Position numbers and translations under genes: made by a program. A DNA stretch of 64,000 nucleotides, taken from NCBI RefSeq assembly GCF_017313225.1, contig NZ_JAFLNE010000003.1:402692-466691 (forward strand). Direction: 5' to 3'. This stretch comes from Allomuricauda sp. CAU 1633. GTDB taxonomy: Bacteria > Bacteroidota > Bacteroidia > Flavobacteriales > Flavobacteriaceae. Below the pieces are notes generated by a model. The model saw only the letters and a program-made list of their open reading frames with translations, was not told the origin of the DNA and did no database searches. The number at the start of each line of letters is the position of its first letter. Position 1 is the stretch's first letter. Shown in pieces: positions 18,959-29,399 of the stretch.

Positions 18959-18989
18959 ACTTGATGGAAAATCTTAAAAAAATAATATC

Positions 18990-19463
18990 ATGAAGAAAAT
19001 AATTTGCTTCATCGTGTTTGCGATATCCGCAAGCATTTCTGCCCAAAATTCAGCGTACACCGTTTCTTCCTATTTCACCGAAGGTTTTAAAGCACCAAAC
19101 ACGCATTATATTGGAGAAGCTTGGTTAAATCCTGTTCTACAAGCAGATGGGGATTTAACGTACAACATCACCAAGGCAACATTTAAGGCCAATTCTACCT
19201 TGGACTGGCATACCCATGAGTCTGTACAAGTATTGATTATCGTTGATGGTGAATGCTACTATCAAGAAAAAGGAAAGGAACCAACGGTTCTGAAAGAGGG
19301 CGATGTAATCAGATGCGAAAAAGACACGGAACATTGGCATTCGTCTTCCAAGCACAGTGATGTGACGTATCTGGCCATCTACGGAGGAGAAACACCTACG
19401 GTTTGGACGGAAGTGGTAACACAAGAATATTATGATAGTGTAGCAAAAAAGTTGAGTGAGTAA
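18990..19463 (+). CDS. Exported cupin-domain protein
   Basis: 157 residues. Signal peptide of about 19 residues (ASISAQ). A single cupin barrel at residues 50-135 has the metal motif LDWHTHESVQVLIIVDGE (motif 1) and DTEHWHSS (motif 2), so the His ligands are present. First gene of a same-strand run reaching to the molybdenum hydroxylase. Cupins of this kind are often dioxygenases, isomerases or small-molecule binders; the substrate is unknown. Confidence 0.82.
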   Translation: MKKIICFIVFAISASISAQNSAYTVSSYFTEGFKAPNTHYIGEAWLNPVLQADGDLTYNITKATFKANSTLDWHTHESVQVLIIVDGECYYQEKGKEPTVLKEGDVIRCEKDTEHWHSSSKHSDVTYLAIYGGETPTVWTEVVTQEYYDSVAKKLSE

Positions 19464-19520
19464 TTATCCTTTAAAAGTTTGCCTAGTAAAGCATACTATG
19501 AATAGGTAACTAAGTCGAAA

Positions 19521-21277
<1,757 letters not shown>

Positions 21278-21286
21278 AATCAAGAG

Positions 21287-21880
21287 ATGAAAAAAGCAAT
21301 TCTTTGTATATTATTATGGAACTTGGCGATTTCTATAAACGCCCAAGGCAATAATGACAGGACTGCCATCATCTATCTTTCCCGAACCAAAAACACGGAG
21401 GCTGTTGCTAAACTCATTCAAGCTAAAGTTGGAGGTGATTTAATACCGCTGGAGTTACAAAAACCCTATCCTGAAAATTATAAGGCCATTGTTGCTCAGG
21501 TAGCCAAAGAAAATGAAACAGAATACCTACCTCCTTTAAAAACAACCATGAAGGTTGACCAATATGACACGCTTTTCATAGGTTTTCCCACTTGGGGCAT
21601 GCAGTTGCCACCGCCCATAAAGAGTTTTTTAAAGAGTTATGATTTAGAAAACAAAGTAATTATCCCATTCAACACCCATGCAGGCTACGGGGTAGGCTCA
21701 GGGTTTAAGCAGATTAAGGAATTGTGCCCCAAGAGCATGGTATTGGAAGGTTTTTCGGTAAAAGGCGGTGTGGAACGAGATGGTATCTTCCTTGTAATCA
21801 AAGGCGAAAAAGAACAAGAAGTTGAACAACTGGTGACCAAATGGCTATCAAAATTAAAAACACGGCAATATGAAAAATGA
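21287..21880 (+). CDS. Flavodoxin with a signal peptide
   Basis: 197 residues. A Sec-type signal peptide (KKAILCILLWNLAISINAQ) precedes a flavodoxin fold of the Flavodoxin_4 kind: an FMN phosphate loop region AIIYLSRTKNTEAVAKLI, the segment YDTLFIGFPTWGMQLPPPIKS in two pieces, and PFNTHAGYGVGSG near the isoalloxazine site. Most flavodoxins are cytoplasmic; an exported one would have to gain FMN outside the cytoplasm. Starts 9 bases after the aldo/keto reductase and overlaps the next gene by 11 bases. Confidence 0.85.
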   Translation: MKKAILCILLWNLAISINAQGNNDRTAIIYLSRTKNTEAVAKLIQAKVGGDLIPLELQKPYPENYKAIVAQVAKENETEYLPPLKTTMKVDQYDTLFIGFPTWGMQLPPPIKSFLKSYDLENKVIIPFNTHAGYGVGSGFKQIKELCPKSMVLEGFSVKGGVERDGIFLVIKGEKEQEVEQLVTKWLSKLKTRQYEK

Positions 21881-22991
21881 AAAACAAACAGGATATGGCA
21901 GAAGGGATTTTGCCTTAAAATCCATGTTGGGGCTTGGTGGATTAGCGGTAGCATCTACAGCAAAAGCCGCACCAATCAACCTTGATAAAGCCGGGAATAG
22001 CTTAACTTTTCCAAGCGACAAAAGAAAATTGGGTGATTTGGAAGTTTCAGCCATTGGTTTGGGTTGCATGAGCATGAAAAGTGGCAGTTACAATCCGCCA
22101 AGGGATAAAAAAGAAATGATTCCAGTGATTCGTGGAGCAGTAGATTTGGGAGTCACCTTTTTTGATACCGCAGAGGTCTACGGTCCCTTTACCGATGAAG
22201 AATTGGTCGGAGAGGCTTTGGAACCCGTTCGCGACCAAGTGGTTATTGCCAGTAAATTCGGGTTTGATTTTACAAATGGAGATCGTGCAGGTCGAAATAG
22301 CAAGCCGGAACATATTAAAAAAGCCGTGGAGGGTATGCTCAAAAGATTGCGTACAGACCGTATTGATTTATTGTACCTGCACCGAGTGGACCCAGAAGTT
22401 CCGGTTGAGGAAGTAGCTGGCGTAGTCAAAGATTTGATCAATGAAGGAAAAGCGCTCCATTTTGGTTTATCCGAAGTATCCCCAACCACTATCAGAAAAG
22501 CACATGCAGAACAAAAGGTCACTGCGGTTCAAAGTGAATATTCTTTAATTGAACGGGTATTGGAAAATCAGGTAATTGACACCTGTGGCGAATTGGGCAT
22601 CGGTTTTGTGCCATGGGGTGCGGTAAACCGAGGTTTTTTGGCCGATAAATTCAACGAGTACAGTCGTTTTTCAGAAGATTCACGTTTTGCTTCGGTTCCC
22701 TATTTCACTCCAGAAGCGATAAAAGCACACATGCCTTTGCTATCATTGGTAAGGGAATGGGCCATACGAAAAGATGCCACCCCAGCACAAATTGCCCTAG
22801 CATGGGTCATGGCGCAGAAACCCTATATTGTTCCCATCCCAGGCACTACCAAATTGCATCACATGAAAGAAAATATGGGTGCTCTTTCCGTTACATTTAC
22901 TTCGGAAGAATTACAGGAATTTAGAACGGCATTTGAGAAAATCCCGCTAGTTGGCGTACGTGCACCAGAAACCGCATTGACAGATAGGTAA
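21870..22991 (+). CDS. Tat-exported aldo/keto reductase
   Basis: 373 residues. N-terminal twin-arginine signal GRRDFALKSMLGLGGLAVAS ending AKA. The aldo/keto reductase barrel starts near residue 45 (KLGDLEVSAIGLGCMSM). The tetrad is kept: Asp and Tyr in FFDTAEVYG, Lys in ASKFG, His in LHRVDP. Tat transport lets the enzyme fold with its nucleotide inside the cytoplasm before export. Overlaps the flavodoxin gene, so the pair is tightly coupled. Periplasmic reductases of this kind have few known electron sources. Confidence 0.92.
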   Translation: MKNEKQTGYGRRDFALKSMLGLGGLAVASTAKAAPINLDKAGNSLTFPSDKRKLGDLEVSAIGLGCMSMKSGSYNPPRDKKEMIPVIRGAVDLGVTFFDTAEVYGPFTDEELVGEALEPVRDQVVIASKFGFDFTNGDRAGRNSKPEHIKKAVEGMLKRLRTDRIDLLYLHRVDPEVPVEEVAGVVKDLINEGKALHFGLSEVSPTTIRKAHAEQKVTAVQSEYSLIERVLENQVIDTCGELGIGFVPWGAVNRGFLADKFNEYSRFSEDSRFASVPYFTPEAIKAHMPLLSLVREWAIRKDATPAQIALAWVMAQKPYIVPIPGTTKLHHMKENMGALSVTFTSEELQEFRTAFEKIPLVGVRAPETALTDR

Positions 22992-23075
22992 TCATTTGAT
23001 TATCAATAACAAATAAGTACAATTTAGACACAATCCTAACGGATAATTCAGTAACTTAAAGCAAATACTTTCAAT

Positions 23076-23537
23076 ATGGCACTATTTAATCTAAAAATCA
23101 ACGGAAAATCCCAAGAAGTGGATGTGGATCCCTCCACCCCTTTACTTTGGGTATTGCGGGACCACTTGCAGATGGTCGGCACAAAATATGGATGCGGTAT
23201 CGCACAATGTGGTGCATGTACCATCCATTTGAATGGTACGGCCACAAGGTCGTGCATGCTCACTGTAGCGATGGTAGGAAATTCAGAGGTCACAACCATT
23301 GAAGGACTTTCTGAAAATGGAGATCACCCCGTTCAAAAAGCGTGGTTGGAAGTTGATGTCCCACAGTGTGGCTATTGCCAAGCGGGGCAAATTATGACGG
23401 CAGCAGCCCTGCTTGAACAAAATCCCAATCCCACGGATGAAGAAATTGAAATGGCCATGAACGGAAACATTTGCCGCTGTGGAACCTATGTCCGTATTAA
23501 AAAGGCCGTTAAAATGGCTGCAGAAAACAACTCTTAA
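23076..23537 (+). CDS. iorA: [2Fe-2S] subunit of an isoquinoline 1-oxidoreductase-type molybdenum hydroxylase
   Basis: 153 residues, normal length for this subunit. The plant-type [2Fe-2S] cluster ligands are seen in YGCGIAQCGACTIHL (near 46-54, fourth Cys near 66), and the second, xanthine-oxidase-type cluster in CGYCQAGQI and NICRCGTY. No signal peptide: it is expected to travel as a complex with the Tat-bearing large subunit. Passes electrons from the molybdenum site outward. Pairs with the next gene, 21 bases downstream. Confidence 0.93.
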   Translation: MALFNLKINGKSQEVDVDPSTPLLWVLRDHLQMVGTKYGCGIAQCGACTIHLNGTATRSCMLTVAMVGNSEVTTIEGLSENGDHPVQKAWLEVDVPQCGYCQAGQIMTAAALLEQNPNPTDEEIEMAMNGNICRCGTYVRIKKAVKMAAENNS

Positions 23538-23558
23538 TTCACCCTAAACGCTAAAAAA

Positions 23559-25829
23559 ATGACACTCATAAAAACACAAATAGGACGTAGGGCCTTCATA
23601 AAAAACACCAGTTTGGCCGGAGGTGGATTGGTGCTTGGCTTTAGCTTTTTCAATGCTTGCAAACCCAAGGTCGCCGAAGCCGTTGCCATGGAATTGGAAA
23701 TGCCCGAAGAATGGTATGAAATGAATGGCTATTTAAAGATTGGTGATAACGGTGTGGTGACCATCATGTCCCCCAATCCAGAAATTGGCCAGAACGTACG
23801 GACTTCCATGCCCATGATCGTGGCGGATGAACTGGAAATTGACTGGAAAAATGTGGTTGTGGAACAGGCACCGCTCAACACCAATTTATATAGCTGGCAA
23901 GTCGCTGGAGGCAGTAGATCTATAAGCAGTTCTTGGCAAAACCTTAGGATGGCCGGGGCTACCGCTCGGCATATGTTGAAAGAAGCTGCCGCGCAAGCTT
24001 GGCAGGTTCCGGCCAGTGAAATTACCGCAATAGCTGGAGTTTTGACTCATGAGGCCAGCGGCAATTCAGCTGGTTATGGAGAAATGGCTTCAGCTGCAGC
24101 CCAAATAGAAGTTCCCGAGGAGGTAGAACTAAAGGAAAACTCAGAATTCTCCATCATCGGTACATCCCGCAAAAATGTGGATGGTAAAAAAATAGTGACC
24201 GGCAAGCCCTTATTCGGTATTGATGTTCAACGCGAAGGCATGTTGATCGCAGCTTTGGTACACCCACCAGCTTTTGGTAAGCGATTAAAATCCTTCGATG
24301 CCGAGGAGGCCAAACAAATGCCTGGCATTCGAGATGTTTTTTCCTTGAAATTATACGATGATGACTTTGATAAAATGGCCTTTCATTTTACAGCCTTTAA
24401 TGAAGTGGTTGTAGTGGTAGGAGAATCTACCTGGCAGGTCTTTCAGGCCAAAAAAGCATTGAATATTGAATGGGAAGACGCACCGGACACAACCCAAAAC
24501 CTTACTATGTTCGGGAATGCCATGGAAGTGAAACATCCCGCAGGGATGGAAAATTCAGGTGGTCATACTGAACAATTAAGAGAATTGATTGCGCGGAATG
24601 CAAAAGTGTCCCGAAGGGATGGTAACCCGGAACAAGCATTTAAAGATGCGGACAAAATCATTGAGCGAAGTTATAGTTGTCCGTTCTTGGCCCACAACAC
24701 TATGGAGCCCATGAATTTCTTTGCTAACGTTACGGAAGACCATGCCGAGTTGCTTGGGCCTACCCAAACCCCGGAATGGATGGAACCGGCAGTGGCAGAG
24801 CGTTTAGGACTTCCCTTGGAAAAAGTGGACATTCAGATGACCCGCCAAGGTGGTGGTTTTGGTCGTCGGCTATATGGCCATTTTATGGTAGAGGTTGCAG
24901 CTATTTCGCAACGGATGAAAGCTCCGGTAAAATTAATGTATACCCGTGAAGATGACATGTCCCAAGGTATTTATCGCCCGTCCTATTATGCTACCTATCG
25001 TGCCGCATTGGATGCCGATAATAATTTAATTGGGTTTCATGTAAAAGCAGGAGGAATACCAGAGAGTCCTCTTTTCGCCAATCGTTTTCCAGCAGGGGCC
25101 ATTGACAATTATTTGGCGGAAGACTTCACCGTTGACACCAACATAACCACAGGAGCATTCCGTGCACCACGTTCTAATTTTATTGCGGGAGCAGAACAGT
25201 CTTTCTTGGACGAATTGGCTGAAGTCATGGGCAAAGACCCCATCGATTTTAGATTGGAATTGCTAAAACGTGCCGAAGAAAATCCTGTAGGCAGTCCAGA
25301 GTCCAATGATTATGATGCTTCGCGATATGCCGGAGTGTTGGAATTGGTTCGGGAAAAAGCAAATTGGGGACAAGCCGATACTGGTGTATCCCGTGGTGTC
25401 TCGGCCTATTTCTGTCACCAAAGTTATGTGGCACAAGTACTGGATATTGTGATGGAAAATGATACCCCTGTGGTGCAAAAAGTTACCGCTGCCATTGATT
25501 GTGGTATCGTGATAAACCCTGATGCTGCTACAAACCTATCGGAAGGTGGTGCCGTGGATGGAATTGGTCATGCCATGTATAGCGGGCTAACTTTTAAAGA
25601 TGGCTCACCAGAACAGACCAATTTTGACCGCTACCGTTTAATTCGACATAGTGAAGCACCAAAAGCTATTGAAACCCATTTTGTAAAAAGTGATATAGAC
25701 CCAACGGGAATGGGAGAACCTCCTTTTCCTCCCATAATGGGCGCTTTGGCCAATGCCCTCTACAAAGCTACGGGTAGAAGGTATTATCATCAACCCTTTA
25801 TAACAGATAGACCCCCTTTGATAGGTTAG
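23559..25829 (+). CDS. iorB: Molybdopterin-binding large subunit, isoquinoline 1-oxidoreductase type
   Basis: 756 residues. A Tat signal (IGRRAFIKNTSLAGGG) leads into the two-domain molybdenum-hydroxylase fold of the xanthine dehydrogenase family. Recognisable segments are RQGGGFGRRLYGHF (Mo-pterin contact), TGAFRAPRSNF, AIDCGIVINPD and the near-C-terminal GMGEPPFPPIMGALANA with its putative catalytic Glu. With IorA it would oxidise a heterocycle or aldehyde in the periplasm; no FAD subunit is present, so a cytochrome or quinone acceptor is likely. Last gene before a strong terminator. Confidence 0.92.
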   Translation: MTLIKTQIGRRAFIKNTSLAGGGLVLGFSFFNACKPKVAEAVAMELEMPEEWYEMNGYLKIGDNGVVTIMSPNPEIGQNVRTSMPMIVADELEIDWKNVVVEQAPLNTNLYSWQVAGGSRSISSSWQNLRMAGATARHMLKEAAAQAWQVPASEITAIAGVLTHEASGNSAGYGEMASAAAQIEVPEEVELKENSEFSIIGTSRKNVDGKKIVTGKPLFGIDVQREGMLIAALVHPPAFGKRLKSFDAEEAKQMPGIRDVFSLKLYDDDFDKMAFHFTAFNEVVVVVGESTWQVFQAKKALNIEWEDAPDTTQNLTMFGNAMEVKHPAGMENSGGHTEQLRELIARNAKVSRRDGNPEQAFKDADKIIERSYSCPFLAHNTMEPMNFFANVTEDHAELLGPTQTPEWMEPAVAERLGLPLEKVDIQMTRQGGGFGRRLYGHFMVEVAAISQRMKAPVKLMYTREDDMSQGIYRPSYYATYRAALDADNNLIGFHVKAGGIPESPLFANRFPAGAIDNYLAEDFTVDTNITTGAFRAPRSNFIAGAEQSFLDELAEVMGKDPIDFRLELLKRAEENPVGSPESNDYDASRYAGVLELVREKANWGQADTGVSRGVSAYFCHQSYVAQVLDIVMENDTPVVQKVTAAIDCGIVINPDAATNLSEGGAVDGIGHAMYSGLTFKDGSPEQTNFDRYRLIRHSEAPKAIETHFVKSDIDPTGMGEPPFPPIMGALANALYKATGRRYYHQPFITDRPPLIG

Positions 25830-25860
25830 GAGGAATACTGAGGTCTCAACTAAACAATAA

Positions 25861-25897
25861 AAAGCCCCTTAAATCTAAGATTTAAGGGGCTTTTTTT
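25861..25897. terminator. Bidirectional terminator after iorB
   Basis: 15-bp perfect stem (core GCCCCTTAAATC/GATTTAAGGGGC, loop TAA) with A-rich and T7 flanks, between convergent genes. The inner 11-bp arms are identical to those of the terminator at 44635-44667. Confidence 0.9.
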
Positions 25898-25927
25898 GAC
25901 CATTATTACGATTTATTTCTGACAGGT

Positions 25928-27283
25928 TCACCTATTTTTTTTTCCAAAAAACTCATCGTACTCCATACCCACAATTTTTCCATCCTTTTCAACAAACTTA
26001 ACATCAGACCAATATGTTCTTAAAATAAATCTTTCAATTTCTTTGAATTCATTTTCCACAGCTAAAAGACCACCCCAATCAGCATACAAGTTTTCGTCTC
26101 GCAATTCAACTTTAAGTTTGAAATTGGGCACATAAAAATTTTCACCGAATTCATACACTCCAGAAACCTTTTGTCCATAGGCTTTACTGATAGGGGTATT
26201 ACTCAAATTCAATGGCTCAAAGGATTCATCCAATGCTCTTGCAGCAAGCATGTTTCCCAAAGATGTAGGAACCGTTGTATAGATGTTACTTAAAACAACA
26301 ACCGCTAATTCTTCTTCGGGATATATGCATAAAAATGAGGAAAAGCCAGGTGACCGTCCATTCATGTGCACCCTTTTTCTGCCCAAATGCTCCCTAACGA
26401 ACCAGCCATAGCCAACACTATCACCTCCGTAATCAGTAAATATTTTTCCCCATGAGGGTTCTGTTAGCAATTGGTTGCTCTGACTGGCTTGGATAAACAA
26501 CATTAAGTCTTGTGACGTAGAATATATTGAGGCGTGACCTGTTTTTGATGACCAATCGATTTGGTTAGCTGCTTCCAGATCAAAAAGGTCCTTTGTGGCA
26601 TATCCTTTTGCTAGATTCATTATTATTTGGCCCTCGCTAGAAGAGTGTCCCGTATTTTTCATGCCCAATGGAGCAAATATTTCATCTTTAAGATATTCCC
26701 CAAATGGCTGCCCAGTTATTTTTTCTATAATCAAAGCCAAGAGGATGTATTCAGAACGTTCATGGCTATATTCAGAACCCGGCTCAAAAAGCAGGTCATA
26801 ATCCTTGAACAAGCCATAGAGGGACTGGGGGGTCTGGGTAAACTGTGTAATCGTTGTATAATCCGTATTACCAAATTTGCCAATTGCAGGAATGCCCGAT
26901 CTCTGAGCCAACATTTGATGTATGGTAATTTTGGAGGCATGTTGGTAATCTGGTATAAATTTGTCTAACTTGTCCTCCAGGCTAATTTTTCCATTCTCCA
27001 CCAACTTCATGATGGCCGCTGAAGTGAAAATCATGGAAGCAGATGCCAAATAAAACTTAGTATCCATAGCGTTTTTCAAATCAAACTCTAAGCTCTTTCT
27101 TCCAAAACTATCCTCAAAAATTGTTTTGCCCTTTTGCTGAATCATAACTGACCCACTAAAATTATTCGTGTCCACAAATGGCTTGATTATTCCATAAAAA
27201 TCTTTTTGCTCTTGTGCCTTAGCATTTTGCAAGGAATACCCCAATGAAAAAAGAAAAATTCCTACTACTGCAATTTTATTCAT
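25928..27283 (-). CDS. Exported serine-hydrolase (class C beta-lactamase) fold protein, catalytically degenerate
   Basis: 451 residues with a signal peptide (to AKAQ, residue 24). The beta-lactamase/DD-peptidase fold is clear from residue 30 to about 350 (FYLASASMIFTSAAIMKLVE, GFSSFLCIYPEEELAVVVLSN). Aligned by eye to its family, however, SxxK reads S81-A-S-M84, YxN reads HER in EYSHERSEYILL, and HxG reads MNG in VHMNGRSPGF. With the general-base Lys, the Tyr and the His all gone, normal acylation chemistry looks impossible. It may be a binding protein. The C-terminal 90 residues form an additional small beta domain. The frame is intact. Confidence 0.88.
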   Translation of the reverse strand: MNKIAVVGIFLFSLGYSLQNAKAQEQKDFYGIIKPFVDTNNFSGSVMIQQKGKTIFEDSFGRKSLEFDLKNAMDTKFYLASASMIFTSAAIMKLVENGKISLEDKLDKFIPDYQHASKITIHQMLAQRSGIPAIGKFGNTDYTTITQFTQTPQSLYGLFKDYDLLFEPGSEYSHERSEYILLALIIEKITGQPFGEYLKDEIFAPLGMKNTGHSSSEGQIIMNLAKGYATKDLFDLEAANQIDWSSKTGHASIYSTSQDLMLFIQASQSNQLLTEPSWGKIFTDYGGDSVGYGWFVREHLGRKRVHMNGRSPGFSSFLCIYPEEELAVVVLSNIYTTVPTSLGNMLAARALDESFEPLNLSNTPISKAYGQKVSGVYEFGENFYVPNFKLKVELRDENLYADWGGLLAVENEFKEIERFILRTYWSDVKFVEKDGKIVGMEYDEFFGKKNR

Positions 27284-27443
27284 AGTACTACTTATTTAAT
27301 GATTTGCTTTGAATCTCAGGTGGATGCTCATAGTGATTTTACTTTTATTTTAAATTCTAGAGATTGGTTCCCCATTACCAATCCAATTATTATTTATCAA
27401 AATGACACCTTGCCATATCCTGAGATATCAATATTGTTGTTGC

Positions 27444-29300
27444 TCAGTAATTATACCCAATCAAATTCCAGTGGTCCAGAAACAATAGAAACAAGAATAA
27501 AGTAATAAAAGACAGAATGGCATTCCACTTTCCAATTTTTTGCTTTACCGTGTTTCTTTTTTTGAAAATAAGAAAACCTATTAGCACAAGCAATCCGATC
27601 AAGACTAAGGGAACCAATAATAAAGCTTTAATTTCACTGCTCATACCATATTGAAGGTTCCATGCCCCTACGGCGAAAAATGCGTTTATAAAGCCTGCGA
27701 CAAAAATTATCGAAAGAAATGAAGGCGCAAATTGTGTAATCCAATCAAAGGAAGATTTTCTATGTTGCTTAAACCTAATTTTCCCAAAGGCGAATATCAG
27801 AATAACAACTATTTGTAAAACCAGAATTGCAACATAGAATAGCATTTGGTTTTTTGATTTTTGAAACCATGTTATTTTCTCATTGGCATCATAGTGACTG
27901 TAATCCCTGACCATATGCGTAATTTCGCCATCTGGATTTTCCAGGAATGCCAGTAGTCCATCCTTGTTGTACCGCCTAAAGACATTTTTGCCCTCATATA
28001 TTAAAGGCGTTGAAAAGTAAAATAAGGAGTCATTTCGCGAGGTAATGTTAAACTCCGGAACAACCCCCAATAAAACCCCCAATTTGGTAATACTATTTCT
28101 TGAATAGCGATTGCTTCTATAGGTGCCCACATATTTTTCGGGGTGCAAAATGGGGCTTTGGCCATGTGTTTCTGTGCCTTTTGGCCGAATAAAGGTTTCC
28201 ACAAAGGAGTTGGCCAATATTGAACTAATTTCTGAGCCATCATTACCATTCAAACAAATTATGAATGCACAGTTGGCTTCTTTGAAAAGATAAAAATCAT
28301 GATTGAAACCTTGCCAACCTCCATTTTGACCCAAAGCCCTATAGCCATTTATAAACTCTTCGCGTAATGAATAGGTTAGACCTTGTAGTTGAGGGTGATT
28401 TGAGAATTGTTTGGCAAACATTTTATTCAACTCCTCCTTACCAACAATCTGATTCTCTTTGAAACTACCATCATTAAGCAGAAACATCAAAAAATTTGCC
28501 ATATCCCCGGCAGTGCTTCTTAATCCACCCGCAGGTAGGTTAAATTGAAAGTTATGCGGAACTGCTTCCAATTCCATACCATTGAATTCATATCCGGTTG
28601 CCCTACTCTCTTTTATATGGGCTGGTAATCTGGACTGAAACGTACTGTTTTTCATTTCAAGAGGATTCAGTATGTTTTCTTGCATATAATCTGAAAAGTT
28701 CATGCCTGAAACTTCTTCAATCACCCTGCCCAGCAACGCGTACCCAATGTTGGAGTAGCTGATTATGGTTCCTGGCTCTTCTATTTGAACCGGCTGGTTG
28801 TTGGCAACGTACTCTTTCAAGGTTAGCACATCCTCAGGATTCAGGGAAGCGCTGTTAATATTGGAGATATCATCCAGGCCAGCACTATGGGTCAATAGGT
28901 GGTGTATTGTTATCTTTCTGAATGACTTTGCATCTTGATGGTCTATGTACTTGGATATTGGGTCGGTGAGTTTTAATTTTTTCTCTTCCTCAAGTTGAAG
29001 TACAGCAGCGGCTACCATTGATTTTGGAATGGAACCCATGTCAAAATTATGGGTGTATGGTTCCATGGAAGATTGCGTAGCCAAATTAGAATAGCCATAA
29101 CCTTGTGCATAAATGATACTGTCCCCTTCTACAAAAGCAAAGGTGGCACCCGGAATATTATAATCTTCAATGGAATAGCCAATAATGGAATCTGCCCATT
29201 TTTTTATGGACTCTTTGCCAATATTTTTACCTGAATCTTGGGCAACGCATTTGGTGAACAAACAAATGCTTAATACCCCTATCAATATAAACCTGTACAT
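27444..29300 (-). CDS. Serine hydrolase with four C-terminal membrane segments
   Basis: 618 residues. Signal peptide, then a class C beta-lactamase-like domain with SIPK (in FDMGSIPKSM) and YSN (in ISYSNIGYALLG) intact. The third motif is QNG (LGQNGGWQGF) rather than HxG. A beta-rich linker (about 370-460) joins four membrane helices (around 470-490, 510-530, 545-570 and 585-610). The catalytic domain should face the periplasm, tied to the inner membrane. Family members act as esterases, D-aminopeptidases or peptidoglycan peptidases; substrate unknown. Followed on the same strand by the degenerate hydrolase 160 bases away. Confidence 0.88.
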   Translation of the reverse strand: MYRFILIGVLSICLFTKCVAQDSGKNIGKESIKKWADSIIGYSIEDYNIPGATFAFVEGDSIIYAQGYGYSNLATQSSMEPYTHNFDMGSIPKSMVAAAVLQLEEEKKLKLTDPISKYIDHQDAKSFRKITIHHLLTHSAGLDDISNINSASLNPEDVLTLKEYVANNQPVQIEEPGTIISYSNIGYALLGRVIEEVSGMNFSDYMQENILNPLEMKNSTFQSRLPAHIKESRATGYEFNGMELEAVPHNFQFNLPAGGLRSTAGDMANFLMFLLNDGSFKENQIVGKEELNKMFAKQFSNHPQLQGLTYSLREEFINGYRALGQNGGWQGFNHDFYLFKEANCAFIICLNGNDGSEISSILANSFVETFIRPKGTETHGQSPILHPEKYVGTYRSNRYSRNSITKLGVLLGVVPEFNITSRNDSLFYFSTPLIYEGKNVFRRYNKDGLLAFLENPDGEITHMVRDYSHYDANEKITWFQKSKNQMLFYVAILVLQIVVILIFAFGKIRFKQHRKSSFDWITQFAPSFLSIIFVAGFINAFFAVGAWNLQYGMSSEIKALLLVPLVLIGLLVLIGFLIFKKRNTVKQKIGKWNAILSFITLFLFLLFLDHWNLIGYNY

Positions 29301-29399
29301 TCAACTTTGCACTTTTCGTGTTTTAACAAAGTAATGAAGTGCGTTATTGATAAATGTAGCAATACGGGAACTCGAACATAATTTTTTAAACCAAAGGCC

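Noticed and set aside
27299..27505. 68-codon plus-strand frame after the degenerate serine hydrolase start
   Set aside because: Overlaps the 3' end of the membrane serine hydrolase gene on the other strand and lacks any domain or plausible start signal.
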